The notes under the pieces were generated by a model. The model was given only the letters and a program-made list of their open reading frames with translations, searched no databases and was not told the DNA's origin. This document shows, in pieces, positions 16,919 through 26,136 of a stretch of DNA of 64,000 nucleotides. The stretch comes from Solimonas sp040391865. GTDB lineage: Bacteria; Pseudomonadota; Gammaproteobacteria; Nevskiales; Nevskiaceae. Both the position numbers and the translations under genes were made by a program. How positions within the stretch are numbered: position 1 is the first letter of the stretch; each line of letters opens with the position of its first letter. The stretch covers positions 1-64,000 of the forward strand of contig JBEBWZ010000002.1 of the NCBI GenBank assembly GCA_040391865.1, written 5' to 3'.

Positions 16919-18865
16919 ATGAGAGCAATGCTCAGAGGAGCGCTGTGCCTGGGCGCGGGTGGCATCTTGCTGGGGGCGCCGTTCGCTGCATCGGCACTTC
17001 CGTTTTCATTCGGCGAGATCGAAGGAAAGTTCGATACCACGCTGTCGATGGGTGCGACCTTCCGCATGCAGGACGCCGACCCGACCCTGATCGGCATCTC
17101 CAACGGTGGCCTGGCCCGCTCGGTGAACGAGGACGATGGCAATCTGGCCTTCGACAAGGGCGATGCGGTTTCCGCCGTCGCCAAAGCCACTCATGATCTT
17201 GAATTGAAGTGGCGCGAATTCGGCCTGTTCACCCGCTTCAGCTATTTCTACGATGCCGTCGCCGCCGATGCCGATCATCGCGAACGGCGCGTGCCGCCGG
17301 GCGGATTTCCCAACGCCGACCGCGGTGAACACCAGTACGAACTGGGCGCCCGTGGCCGTGACCGCCTGGAATCGGAAATCGATCTGCTGGATCTGTTCGT
17401 TTACGGCCGTTTCGATTTCGGCGGTGGCCGCACGCTGGCCGTGCGCGCCGGCAACCAGGTCGTGAGCTGGGGCGAAAGCACGTTCATCCAGAACGGCATC
17501 AACGCGATCAACCCGATCGACGTCGCACGCATTCGCGTGCCCGGTTCCGAGCTGAAGGAAGCCTTGCTGCCGATTCCCATGCTGTGGGCGTCGTTCCAGC
17601 TCACCGAGTCCCTGAGCATGGAAGCGGTGTGGATGACCTCCTACAAGAAAACCGAGATCGATCCGCGCGGGAGCTTCTTCTCGACCAACGATTACGTCTC
17701 GGATGACGGCGATCGCGCACTGGTCGGCTTCGGCCGGCGCCATGACGATAGCGTCATGCTCAATCCGGCCAATCCGAGTTCCATGGGGCCGGGCTCCGCC
17801 GCCGCATGGGTACCGCGCCAGGGTGGCCCCGATGTCGAGGACGCCGAGAAACAGTTCGGCGTGGCCTTGCGCTATTTCGCCGAGAACCTGGGCAGCACCG
17901 AGTTCGGTGCGTACTACCTGACCTACCACAGCCGCATACCGCTGATCTCCGGTTTCCGCGGTGCCGCCAGCAGTCCAGCCAATCTGCTGACCCCCACTCC
18001 GCCACCGCTGTGCTCCAGCGATGCGGCGGCGGCCGGCTGTCGCGGCAGCTTCTTCACCGAGTATCCCGCCAACATCGATCTGTACGGCCTGAGCTTCAAC
18101 ACCGACGGCCCGCTCGGCATCGCGCTGCAAGGTGAATACTCGTTCCGACCGAAGCAGCCGATCCAGTTGGCCGGCACCGAAGTCCTGCTGCGCGGACTCG
18201 GCGTTCCCGGCAGCCTGGGCGCGGTGCCGCTGCCTGCGGGCACCTACATCCAGGGCTGGCGCGAGATCGAAATGCATCAGGCGCAGATGACCTTGACCAA
18301 GGCCTTCGGTCCGATGGCCGGCGCGCAGCAGTTCATCATGCTCGGCGAGGTCGGCGTCAACCATCTGGCCCTGCCCGACGAGCTGCGCTTCAACGGTCCC
18401 GGCGCACACCTCCCTGCCTGCGGCTTTTCGGACCCCGCCACGGTGCTGGTGGCCGCCTCGAACGGCTCCTGCCAGTCGGACGGTTTTGCCACCGATACCT
18501 CGTGGGGCTATCGCATCGTCAGCCGCATGGATTTCGAGAACGTGGTCGGCGCCGCGAGCCTGTCGCCGCGTCTGGTGTTCGCGCATGACGTCAATGGCGT
18601 CGGCCCGAACTTCAACCAGGACACCAAGGCGGTGACCGTGGGCGTCGGCTTCAACTACCTGCAGCGCTGGCAGGCCGATATCGGCTACACCACGTTCTTC
18701 GGCGGCCGCACCTACAGCGGCGTCGACGCCGCGCCTCTGGGCTTCGAGTATGCGCCAGGCGCCTATACGCCCGGCCATTCCAGCCAGACCGCCCCTTATT
18801 CCAGCAGCGCCAACCCGAACAAGGATCGCGACTTCCTCGCGATCAGTGTCTCGTACGCATTCTGA
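16919..18865 (+). CDS. DUF1302 family outer-membrane protein
   Basis: This 648-residue protein has a signal peptide ending at about residue 26 (GAPFAASA) and then beta-rich sequence with the DUF1302 opening FSFGEIEGKFDTTLSMGATFR. The motif VRAGNQVVSWGESTFIQNGI is typical, and the chain ends in AISVSYAF with the terminal aromatic of a barrel. The start has GGAGAGGAG six bases upstream. DUF1302 genes are regularly paired with DUF1329 genes, often near RND-type lipid exporters in hydrocarbon- and steroid-using proteobacteria. The biochemical role is unsettled, but an outer-membrane conduit for hydrophobic molecules is plausible. The DUF1329 gene follows 25 bases later. Confidence 0.9.
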   Translation: MRAMLRGALCLGAGGILLGAPFAASALPFSFGEIEGKFDTTLSMGATFRMQDADPTLIGISNGGLARSVNEDDGNLAFDKGDAVSAVAKATHDLELKWREFGLFTRFSYFYDAVAADADHRERRVPPGGFPNADRGEHQYELGARGRDRLESEIDLLDLFVYGRFDFGGGRTLAVRAGNQVVSWGESTFIQNGINAINPIDVARIRVPGSELKEALLPIPMLWASFQLTESLSMEAVWMTSYKKTEIDPRGSFFSTNDYVSDDGDRALVGFGRRHDDSVMLNPANPSSMGPGSAAAWVPRQGGPDVEDAEKQFGVALRYFAENLGSTEFGAYYLTYHSRIPLISGFRGAASSPANLLTPTPPPLCSSDAAAAGCRGSFFTEYPANIDLYGLSFNTDGPLGIALQGEYSFRPKQPIQLAGTEVLLRGLGVPGSLGAVPLPAGTYIQGWREIEMHQAQMTLTKAFGPMAGAQQFIMLGEVGVNHLALPDELRFNGPGAHLPACGFSDPATVLVAASNGSCQSDGFATDTSWGYRIVSRMDFENVVGAASLSPRLVFAHDVNGVGPNFNQDTKAVTVGVGFNYLQRWQADIGYTTFFGGRTYSGVDAAPLGFEYAPGAYTPGHSSQTAPYSSSANPNKDRDFLAISVSYAF

Positions 18866-18890
18866 TCGGGACCGAACGGAGCATTCATTC

Positions 18891-20246
18891 ATGAAACTCA
18901 CCACTCTCATTTCCGCCAGTTGCCTGCTGCTGGCTTCCGGCGTCACCTACGCGGCGGTCTCCGCGGAGGAAGCGGCCAAGCTCGGACAATCACTGACGCC
19001 GATCGGCGCGGAGAAAGCCGGCAACGCCGCGGGCACCATTCCTGCCTGGACCGGCGGCCTGACCAAGGCCGTACCGGGTTTCGTCCCGGGCGGTCACTAC
19101 CCGGACCCGTACCCGGACGACAAGATCCAGTTCACGATCGACGCTAAGAACATGGCGCAGCACAAGGACCACCTGTCTCCCGGCCAGATGGCGCTGCTGC
19201 AGCGTTATCCCAGCTGGAAGATGCACGTCTATCCGACACGCCGCAGCGCCGCGTTCCCGCAGGGCATCTACGACGAGAGCAAGGCCAACGCCACCAAGGT
19301 GAAGCTGGTTGCGGGCGGCAACGGCTTTGAAGGCGCCACCGGCGGCGTCACCTTCCCGATTCCGCAGAACGGCCTCGAAGCGATCTGGAACCACATGACC
19401 GCCTACAAGGGCGAGCTGTACGCAACGTCATGGGCACAGGCCGCAGTGACTGCCAGCGGCGCATACAACCTGGTGCGCTTCGATTACGAGTACGACTTCA
19501 TCTACGGCAGCCAGAAGCGCAAGCCGGAAGACCGCAACTCGGACCTGCTGTTCTACTTCCTGCAGACGATCAAGGACCCGCCGCGCCTGGCCGGCGGCAT
19601 CCTGCTGGTGCACGAGTACGCCAATCAGGTCGCCAATCCACGCAAGGCCTGGACCTACAATCCCGGTCAGCGGCGCGTGCGTCTTGCACCCAACGTCGCT
19701 TACGACAATCCGGGTACCGCGTCCGACGGACTGCGCACCAACGATGACTTCCTGATGTTCAACGGCGCCACCGACCGTTACGACTGGAAGCTGGTGGGCA
19801 AGAAGGAAATGTACATCCCGTACAACTCGTACAAGATCAGCGGCCCCCAGCTCAAGATCAAGGATGTGCTGCAGGCCGGCCACGTCAATCCGGAACCCGC
19901 GCGGTATGAGCTGCATCGCGTCTGGGTGGTCGAGGCCACGCTCAAGCCGGGCACTTCGCACCTGTACAAGCGCCGCACCTTCTTCCTCGACGAGGACAGC
20001 TGGGTCATCCACGTCCAGGACAAGTACGACAACCGCGATCAGCTGTGGCGCGTGGACGAACTGCACACCACGCAGTTCTACGATGTGCCGTTCCTGAATG
20101 CGGCACTGGAGGTGAAGCATGACCTGCAGTCCGGCCGTTACCTCGCGATGAACATCCGCAACGAGGACACCAAGATCTATCAGCCGGTCAACCGTACGCC
20201 TTCGGACTTCACGCCGAACGCGCTGCGCGACAAGGGCACCCGCTAA
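18891..20246 (+). CDS. DUF1329 family (LolB/VioE-like fold) secreted protein
   Basis: The 451-residue product starts at ATG 18891 with GGAG upstream and has a signal peptide (LISASCLLLASGVTYA). It then shows the DUF1329 pattern: EEAAKLGQSLTPIGAEKAGN, AGTIPAWTGG, and the later RRVWVVEATLKPG-like and DEDSWVIHVQDKYD segments. DUF1329 proteins are periplasmic, with a fold related to lipid-binding lipoprotein carriers, so a role in carrying hydrophobic molecules between membranes with the DUF1302 partner is reasonable but not shown here. A strong terminator follows 39 bases after the stop. Confidence 0.9.
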   Translation: MKLTTLISASCLLLASGVTYAAVSAEEAAKLGQSLTPIGAEKAGNAAGTIPAWTGGLTKAVPGFVPGGHYPDPYPDDKIQFTIDAKNMAQHKDHLSPGQMALLQRYPSWKMHVYPTRRSAAFPQGIYDESKANATKVKLVAGGNGFEGATGGVTFPIPQNGLEAIWNHMTAYKGELYATSWAQAAVTASGAYNLVRFDYEYDFIYGSQKRKPEDRNSDLLFYFLQTIKDPPRLAGGILLVHEYANQVANPRKAWTYNPGQRRVRLAPNVAYDNPGTASDGLRTNDDFLMFNGATDRYDWKLVGKKEMYIPYNSYKISGPQLKIKDVLQAGHVNPEPARYELHRVWVVEATLKPGTSHLYKRRTFFLDEDSWVIHVQDKYDNRDQLWRVDELHTTQFYDVPFLNAALEVKHDLQSGRYLAMNIRNEDTKIYQPVNRTPSDFTPNALRDKGTR

Positions 20247-20284
20247 GCCGTCGCATTCCCCGGCGTCCGCTCCTTGGCGCCGGC

Positions 20285-20327
20285 AACCCCGCAGTCAGCC
20301 CGCAAGGGCGCTGCGGGGTTCTTTTTT
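20285..20327 (+). terminator. Intrinsic terminator after DUF1302-DUF1329
   Basis: AACCCCGCAG (20285-20294) pairs perfectly with CTGCGGGGTT (20311-20320), and six T follow at 20322-20327. This is a standard rho-independent terminator. Confidence 0.92.
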
Positions 20328-20369
20328 GGGGCAACCCTTCTGATTCACCCGTTCATGTCGCGCGCCACA

Positions 20370-20483
20370 GGGAGGGGCTATGCACAGCCCGACGCAGTCG
20401 GATGTATCGAGACACGCCGTGCCTGCCTAGGTCACATCAATCCCTCGATACACCGCACAGCGTGCGGCTGTGCGTAGCCTCCC
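20370..20483. repeat. Nested inverted repeat, possible structured RNA or MITE-like element
   Basis: Outer arms GGGAGGGGCTATGCACAGCC (20370-20389) and GGCTGTGCGTAGCCTCCC (20466-20483) pair apart from one mismatch and a two-base bulge. Inside them TGTATCGAG (20403-20411) pairs exactly with CTCGATACA (20444-20452), leaving a 32-base loop. The layout could be a folded RNA or a small mobile palindrome. No flanking target duplication was clear. Confidence 0.55.
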
Positions 20484-20584
20484 AGTGGGACTCGGGACGA
20501 AAGCAGTTGAGTTGTTCCTCGAACCACGTCCATAGAATCGCTGGAAGATGGTTCCGATTCCGTGATCCTTCCGCGCGCTGCGAC

Positions 20585-21703
20585 TCAGGCAACCAGGGCG
20601 TCACCAAACAGGCCGAGATGATGCTCGGCATCGCCGAACAGCAACCCGATCATCGTCAGCCGCTTGAAGAGGTGGCTGACCGCCAGTTCATCGGTGACGC
20701 CGATGCCGCCGTGCAACTGCACCGCCTGTTGCCCGACGAAGCGTGCGGACTGTGACACCAGCACCTTGGCAGCCGAGATCGCCTGGCGCCGCTCGGCGCG
20801 ATCCGCGGTCAGCTTCGCCGCCGCCAGATACGCCATCGAGCGCGCCTGCTCGGCGTGCAAGTACATATCCACCGCGCGATGCTGCAAGGCCTGGAAGCTG
20901 CCGATGGGCACGCCGAACTGCTTGCGGGTCTTGAGGTAGCTCACCGTCGCTTCGATCGCCGCCGCCATCGCGCCCACGGCTTCGGCGCACAAGGCAGCGA
21001 TGCCATGATCCAGCGCCAGTTCCACCATCTCCAGGCCCGCACCTGCGGCACCGATCAACGCATCGGTGCTCAACCGCACCTGCGTGAAGCGGATCTCGGC
21101 GGCACGCTGGCCATCCTGCGTGGGATACGCCTTGCGCGAGACGCCCGGCGCCTGGGCATCGACGATGAACAACGACACCCCCTGCGGCGTCTGCGCGGAG
21201 ACCAGCAGATGGTCGGCCGCGCCGCCATGCAGCACCACCGACTTCCGGCCGTTCAGCACATGGCCCTCGCCCTGCGCATCGGCCTGCGTGGTCACGCCAT
21301 CCAGCTGATACCGCTGGCCGGGCTCGTGATGCGCGAGCGCCAGCAGACTGTCGCCGGCAATCACGGCGGGCAGCAGCGCCGATTGCTGCGCGTCACTGCC
21401 GTGGCGCGCCAGCAACCCGGCACCGAGTACCACGGTCGACAGATACGGTTCGAGCACGAGGCCACTGCCCAGGGCCTCCATGACCAGCAGCGTGTCGAAA
21501 CCATCGCCACCGAGACCGCCCTGCGCTTCCGGCAGACCGATGGCCAACAGGCCCATGTCGGCAAACTGCCGCCAGACCTCGCGGCTCCAGCCGTCGGTCG
21601 AGCGCAGGATCTCGCGCCGCTTCTCGAAGCCGTAGTCCTTGCGCACATAGCGCTCCAGCATCTCGCGGAGCTGGCGCTGTTCATCGCTGAAAGTGAAGTC
21701 CAT
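20585..21703 (-). CDS. Acyl-CoA dehydrogenase, small-subunit type (PimD-like)
   Basis: A 372-residue member of the acyl-CoA dehydrogenase superfamily. The N-terminus FTFSDEQRQLREMLERYVRKDYGFEKR and C-terminal ALQHRAVDMYL, QAVQLHGGIGVTDELAVSH are recognisable. The FAD/substrate motif is weakened (LALAHHEPGQRY instead of a canonical FA/MTEP), as is usual for the non-catalytic partner of heteromeric enzymes. It follows the large-subunit gene by 15 bases. Such pairs occur in pimeloyl-CoA and steroid/terpenoid side-chain breakdown as alpha2beta2 enzymes. The substrate cannot be read from sequence. Confidence 0.88.
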   Translation of the reverse strand: MDFTFSDEQRQLREMLERYVRKDYGFEKRREILRSTDGWSREVWRQFADMGLLAIGLPEAQGGLGGDGFDTLLVMEALGSGLVLEPYLSTVVLGAGLLARHGSDAQQSALLPAVIAGDSLLALAHHEPGQRYQLDGVTTQADAQGEGHVLNGRKSVVLHGGAADHLLVSAQTPQGVSLFIVDAQAPGVSRKAYPTQDGQRAAEIRFTQVRLSTDALIGAAGAGLEMVELALDHGIAALCAEAVGAMAAAIEATVSYLKTRKQFGVPIGSFQALQHRAVDMYLHAEQARSMAYLAAAKLTADRAERRQAISAAKVLVSQSARFVGQQAVQLHGGIGVTDELAVSHLFKRLTMIGLLFGDAEHHLGLFGDALVA

Positions 21704-21718
21704 GTTCAGATCGCCTTT

Positions 21719-22918
21719 TCAGAATCCGAGAATCATCTTGGAGATGATGTTTTTCTGGATCTCGTTGGATCCGCCGTAGATGGTGGTCTTGCGCAGGTTG
21801 AAGTAGTGGCCGCTGAGCGGCACGCCATACCCGGGGCCGACGATCTCGCCGTCATAGCCCGCGTCCATCGCATCGTGCTGATACGGCAGCGCGTCGTGCC
21901 CCAATGCCTGCATCAGCAGTTCGGACAAGGTCTGCTGGATTTCCGAGCCGCGGATCTTCAGCAGCGAGGCTTCGGGCCCCGGCGCACGCTGTTCCATCTC
22001 TGCGGCGATCACGCGCAGGTTGGTGATCTCCAGCGCCATCAGGTCGATCTCGACCTGTGCTACGCGATCGCGAAAGCGCGCATCGTCGATCAGGCGACGC
22101 CCGTCCGAACCCGGCTGCCGCGCAGCGATTTCCTTGAGCCGCTTCAGTTCGCGCTTGGAACGGCCGACTCCGGCGATGCCGGTGCGTTCATGGCCGAGCA
22201 GGAACTTGGCGTAGGTCCAGCCCTTGTTCTCCTCGCCGATGCGGTTCTGCACCGGCACCTCGACGTTGTCGAACCAGACCTCGTTCACCTCGTGCTCGCC
22301 GTCGAGCATGATGATCGGACGCACGCTGACACCCGGCGTGTTCATGTCGATCAGCAGGAAGGAGATGCCCTCCTGATTGCGCACGTCGACCGCCGTGCGC
22401 ACCAGGCAGAAGATCCAGCTGGCGTGATGGCCCAGCGTGGTCCAGGTCTTCTGGCCGTTGACCACGTAGTGATCGCCCTTGCGCTCGGCGCGGGTCTTCA
22501 GCGAGGCCAGGTCGGAGCCGGCGCCCGGCTCCGAATAGCCCTGACACCACCAGTCTTCGCCGCTGAGGATGCGCGGCAGGAAGTGCGCCTTCTGCGCCTC
22601 GTTGCCGAAGGCCATGATCACCGGCGCCACCATCCGCAGCGAGAACACCGAGAGCAGGGGCGCACCGGCATCGGCGCATTCCTCGTCGAAGATGTGCTGC
22701 TGCACCGGACTCCAGCCGGTGCCGCCGTATTGCTGCGGCCAGTTGGGCGCGATCCAGCCCCTGTCGTTGAGGATCACATGCCAGCGGTAGTAGTCGTCCT
22801 TCTGCAGCCGCTGGCCGCCCAGGACCTTGTCGCGGATGTCGGACGGCAGCTTGCCGTCGATGAACTGCCGCACTTCGGCGCGGAACGCCTGTTCCGCGGC
22901 GGTGAAATTGAGATCCAT
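21719..22918 (-). CDS. Acyl-CoA dehydrogenase, large-subunit type (PimC-like)
   Basis: This 399-residue protein carries full acyl-CoA dehydrogenase signatures: WCQGYSEPGAGSDLASLKT, VVNGQKTWTTLGHHA, and the C-terminal TTIYGGSNEIQKNIISKMIL typical of the PimC/FadE large-subunit group. It lies first in a two-gene minus-strand operon with the small-subunit-like gene and converges with the DUF1302-DUF1329 pair. It probably forms a heteromer that desaturates a bulky or dicarboxylic acyl-CoA. Confidence 0.92.
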   Translation of the reverse strand: MDLNFTAAEQAFRAEVRQFIDGKLPSDIRDKVLGGQRLQKDDYYRWHVILNDRGWIAPNWPQQYGGTGWSPVQQHIFDEECADAGAPLLSVFSLRMVAPVIMAFGNEAQKAHFLPRILSGEDWWCQGYSEPGAGSDLASLKTRAERKGDHYVVNGQKTWTTLGHHASWIFCLVRTAVDVRNQEGISFLLIDMNTPGVSVRPIIMLDGEHEVNEVWFDNVEVPVQNRIGEENKGWTYAKFLLGHERTGIAGVGRSKRELKRLKEIAARQPGSDGRRLIDDARFRDRVAQVEIDLMALEITNLRVIAAEMEQRAPGPEASLLKIRGSEIQQTLSELLMQALGHDALPYQHDAMDAGYDGEIVGPGYGVPLSGHYFNLRKTTIYGGSNEIQKNIISKMILGF

Positions 22919-23040
22919 GCAGAAGGCTCCATCAGGTCAGACTGGAGCATAGAGACCGCCTGTGTCGCGAACAAATGCGCCGTTTGCATGCAGACCCATC
23001 AACGCGGCGCATGGTGGCCGCGCCGACGGGCGGGCCTGCA

Positions 23041-24321
23041 TCAGGGAATCGCGTCCAGGCGCAACTGGCCGCAGGCCGCCAGCAGGCGATACGCGGCCAG
23101 CGCGCGATCGCGTTCGCTGCCGACCAGGTTCACGTGCGCCGCCAGGCGCTCGCGCTCGGCGTCGAGCAGGTCGAGCGTCGTGCGCGATCCGACATCCAGT
23201 TCCTTGCGTACGGTCTCCAACGCCAGCTCCGACGCCGCGACCTGCGCCTGATAGGCCGGTACTGCCTGCAAGGTGGCCTGCCACAGCTCCCAGGATTCGA
23301 TCGCGGCCTGACGTGCCGCGCGTTGCGCATCGCTGGCGGCGTAATCGGCCTGCGCCGCTTCCGCGCGCGACTGCGCGATCTGCGCACTGACCGCGCCACC
23401 CTGATAGATCGGCACCGTCAGCTTCAGCAGCGCCGACCAGGTGTCGAGCCGCTCGTACCCGAATTCGGTGTTGTCGCGGGTATTGCCCTGGGCATCCAGC
23501 GACACCGTCGGCAGGCGCGCGCCGGCAGCAACCTTGGCCCGCTGATGCGCACCACGCGCCTGCGCACTGGCGGCCTGCACGATCGGCGATTCACCGGCCC
23601 AGCGCAGCGCCTCGTCGAGGGAGGCTGGCAGCTGCGGCGGTGCGCCGATCGGCGCCAGCCCTTCGGCGCGCTCGCCGGTCACACGTTCGTACGCCGCTTC
23701 GCCGGCACGTACACGTGCCTGCGCACTGGCCAGCAGCGCCTGCGATTCCGCGGCACGCGCATCCGCCTGCGCGACATCGCTGCGCGTCACTTCACCGGCG
23801 TCATAGCGTTTGCGGGTGTCGCTGGCGGCGGTCGACAGCGTGCGCTGACTGGCCTGAGCCTGTTCCAGCACTGCGCGATCGCGCAGCACATCGAGATAGG
23901 CGGCGATCGCCTGCAGCATCAGCTGCTGGGTCTCGCCCACCGCGCGCTGGCGGCTGGCATCGAGCCCGGCATCGGCGACGGCCAGCTGTGCCTCGGTACG
24001 ACCACCGCGATACAGCGGCTGCGACAGTGCCAGCGTCACGCCATTGGGATTGCGCAGGCCACTCTCCGGAAACGGCGCATCGGTCTGCAGATCCATGCGC
24101 CCCAGCTCGGCACTCAGCAGCACATTGGGCTTGTAGCCGGACAACGCCAGCGCCCGTTGTGCAGCCGCCGCTTCGACCGCGCTTTGCAGGGCCGCTGCGC
24201 GCGGATCGTTGCGCAGCGCGGCGGCGGCCGCATCGCGCAGGTTGGTGGCCGCCGCTGCGGGCATCGCGACGCCGACACTCACAACAGCCATCAACAGGGT
24301 CGCGGACAGGATGCGGGACAT
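23041..24321 (-). CDS. TolC-family outer-membrane efflux protein
   Basis: The 426-residue protein starts with a signal peptide (LLMAVVSVGVAMPAAA) and then has two internally homologous halves rich in long heptad-like helices. Motifs include LSQPLYRGGRTEAQLAVADA in the first half and TVPIYQGGAVSAQIAQSRAE in the second, the standard TolC repeat. Length fits the family. It is 11 bases downstream of the TetR gene in the same minus-strand operon and divergent from emrAB-like genes, so it is probably the dedicated outer channel for that pump. Confidence 0.92.
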   Translation of the reverse strand: MSRILSATLLMAVVSVGVAMPAAAATNLRDAAAAALRNDPRAAALQSAVEAAAAQRALALSGYKPNVLLSAELGRMDLQTDAPFPESGLRNPNGVTLALSQPLYRGGRTEAQLAVADAGLDASRQRAVGETQQLMLQAIAAYLDVLRDRAVLEQAQASQRTLSTAASDTRKRYDAGEVTRSDVAQADARAAESQALLASAQARVRAGEAAYERVTGERAEGLAPIGAPPQLPASLDEALRWAGESPIVQAASAQARGAHQRAKVAAGARLPTVSLDAQGNTRDNTEFGYERLDTWSALLKLTVPIYQGGAVSAQIAQSRAEAAQADYAASDAQRAARQAAIESWELWQATLQAVPAYQAQVAASELALETVRKELDVGSRTTLDLLDAERERLAAHVNLVGSERDRALAAYRLLAACGQLRLDAIP

Positions 24322-24332
24322 GGCGGGTGGCC

Positions 24333-24983
24333 TCAGATGGGTCGCGTGCAGCCGTAAAGGAAGGTGCGCACGGCATCGCGCAGAAAGGCATCGAGAGCGC
24401 GCCCCGGCGGCATCGGCGCCAGGCCGAGCAGCATCCGGAATACCGGGAACGAGCGCACGATGTTCATGAAATGGATCGCCGCCAGTTCGGCATCCGGACA
24501 GACCATCAGGCCGGCCTCATGCTGGCGCGCGAAGAACACCGACAACGATTGCATGCCGCGCTGCGGCCCGCTCTCGTACATGCGCTGCGCCAGTTCCGGG
24601 AACTGTCCGGCGGCGGCGATCATCGCACGATGCAGGCGCAGCCGCTCCGGCGACAGGAACAGGCGCATGGCGCGGTGCGCCAGCTTGATCAGGGTCTTTT
24701 CCAGATCGTCTTCGACCTGCGCCGGAATCGCCACTTCATCGAGCATCAGCTGGCACTGCGCTTCGATCATCGCGCCGAACAGACCGTCCTTGCTGCCGAA
24801 GTACTGATAGACGCTGGCCTTCGAACCGCCGACCCGGCCGACGACATCGTCGATGCTGGCCGCGAGATAACCCTTTTCCATGAACACTTCACGCGCCGCT
24901 TCGAGAAACGCCTCGCGGCGCTGCTCGCCACGGCGCGTCAGCGTTGGCGGTGCGGGGGTTTTCTTCGCGTTGACTTTGGCCAT
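24333..24983 (-). CDS. TetR-family repressor of the efflux locus
   Basis: A 216-residue TetR/AcrR regulator. The N-terminal helix-turn-helix at about 20-66 contains RREAFLEAAREVFMEKGYLA and GGSKASVYQYFGSKDGLF. The C-terminal half is the ligand-sensing domain and resembles the AefR-like C-terminal type. ATG 24983 was preferred over a TTG two codons upstream. It is divergent from the emrA-like gene and its dyad operator sits 15 bases before its own start, which points to repression of both the pump and itself. Confidence 0.92.
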   Translation of the reverse strand: MAKVNAKKTPAPPTLTRRGEQRREAFLEAAREVFMEKGYLAASIDDVVGRVGGSKASVYQYFGSKDGLFGAMIEAQCQLMLDEVAIPAQVEDDLEKTLIKLAHRAMRLFLSPERLRLHRAMIAAAGQFPELAQRMYESGPQRGMQSLSVFFARQHEAGLMVCPDAELAAIHFMNIVRSFPVFRMLLGLAPMPPGRALDAFLRDAVRTFLYGCTRPI

Positions 24984-24997
24984 GCCCAAGATCAGAA

Positions 24998-25013
24998 TGA
25001 ACTGTAACGTTCA
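24998..25013. promoter_or_regulatory. TetR operator dyad TGAAC-N6-GTTCA
   Basis: A 16-base inverted repeat lies in the 73-base space between the divergent tetR and emrA-like starts. Its position and size fit a TetR-family operator. Confidence 0.65.
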
Positions 25014-25056
25014 GTACATTATCAGCAGCACCACGAACTCCGCAACCAGCGACCCC

Positions 25057-26118
25057 ATGGCCACTTCCCAGAAAGCCCGCACCGTCCGCATTGTCCTGCT
25101 GTCCGCCCTCGTGCTGGTCGCGCTCGGTTTCGGCGCGCGCTGGTGGCTGCATGGACGGTTCATCGAAAGCACCGACAATGCCTATGTCCGCGCCGACATC
25201 ACCGCGATCACTTCGCGCATCAGCGGCGAGATCCTCGAAGTCGCCGTGACCAACAACCAGGCGGTGCGCAAGGACGATCTGCTGCTGCGCATCGACGCCG
25301 CCGATTACCAGGCACGTCTGGCCAACGCGCGCGCGGCCGTCTCGGTGCGTGAAGCGGCGCTGGTCGCCAACGATGAGCAACAGACGCTGCAGCAATCGCT
25401 GATTGCCGAAGCCCGCGCAACGCTGCGCGCCGCCGAGGCCGAAGGCACGCGCCTGCAGGCGGACTGGAAACGTGCGGAAACCCTGGTCAAGGACGGCGTC
25501 GCCAGCAAACAGCGGCTGGAAACCGCGACCGCCGCATATCAGTCTGCGCGGGCGCAGGTGGAGCGCGCCCATGCCGGTGTGCAGGCGGCGTTGCAGCAGG
25601 TGGCCTCGCTGGTGGCCGACCGCGCGCGGATCGGCGCCGAGCTGCAGGCGGCGCAGGCGGGCGTGAAGCTGGCCGAGATCGATCTCGCCGCCACCGAGGT
25701 GCGCGCACCGCGCGACGGCAGTGTCGGCGATCTGTCGGCACGGGTCGGCGAGCGCATCACTGCCGGGCGACGGCTGCTGTCGATCGTGCCGCTCGATGAG
25801 GTGTTCGTCGAAGCCAATTTCAAGGAAACCCAGCTGACGCGGATGAGCGTGGGCCAGCAGGTCGAGATCAGGATCGATGCCTATCCCGGCCAGGCACTGG
25901 CCGGGCGTCTGCAAAGCGTCTCGCCCGCCAGCGGCGCCGAGTTCGCACTGCTGCCGCCGGACAACGCCACCGGCAACTTCAACAAGATCGTGCAGCGCGT
26001 CCCGGTCAAGATCCTGTTCGACACTTTCGGCGAACTCGGCGGTCGCCTGCGCCCCGGCATGTCGGTGGAAGTGACGATCGATACCCGCACCACGCCGACG
26101 ACTGGCAGCGCTCACTAA
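25057..26118 (+). CDS. emrA: HlyD/EmrA-family membrane fusion protein
   Basis: This 353-residue periplasmic adaptor has one N-terminal membrane anchor (VRIVLLSALVLVALGFGARWWL), a lipoyl half (TDNAYVRADITAITSRISGEI), a long coiled-coil hairpin (about residues 95-205), the second lipoyl half (VRAPRDGSVGDLSARVGERI) and a beta-barrel (VFVEANFKETQLTRM). DNAYVRAD is a hallmark of EmrA/FarA proteins that pair with DHA2 transporters. ATG 25057 was chosen because an earlier ATG lies in the operator dyad. The emrB-like gene follows after 18 bases. The symbol is by family. Confidence 0.9.
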   Translation: MATSQKARTVRIVLLSALVLVALGFGARWWLHGRFIESTDNAYVRADITAITSRISGEILEVAVTNNQAVRKDDLLLRIDAADYQARLANARAAVSVREAALVANDEQQTLQQSLIAEARATLRAAEAEGTRLQADWKRAETLVKDGVASKQRLETATAAYQSARAQVERAHAGVQAALQQVASLVADRARIGAELQAAQAGVKLAEIDLAATEVRAPRDGSVGDLSARVGERITAGRRLLSIVPLDEVFVEANFKETQLTRMSVGQQVEIRIDAYPGQALAGRLQSVSPASGAEFALLPPDNATGNFNKIVQRVPVKILFDTFGELGGRLRPGMSVEVTIDTRTTPTTGSAH

Positions 26119-26136
26119 TCCGCGGATCGCGCTGCG

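Larger units (their letters stand above)
20247..20584. other. 338-base gene-free stretch: terminator plus large nested inverted repeat
   Basis: Between the DUF1329 gene and the convergent acyl-CoA dehydrogenase I see no gene. The stretch holds the terminator at 20285-20327 and a 114-base nested inverted repeat at 20370-20483. Confidence 0.6.
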
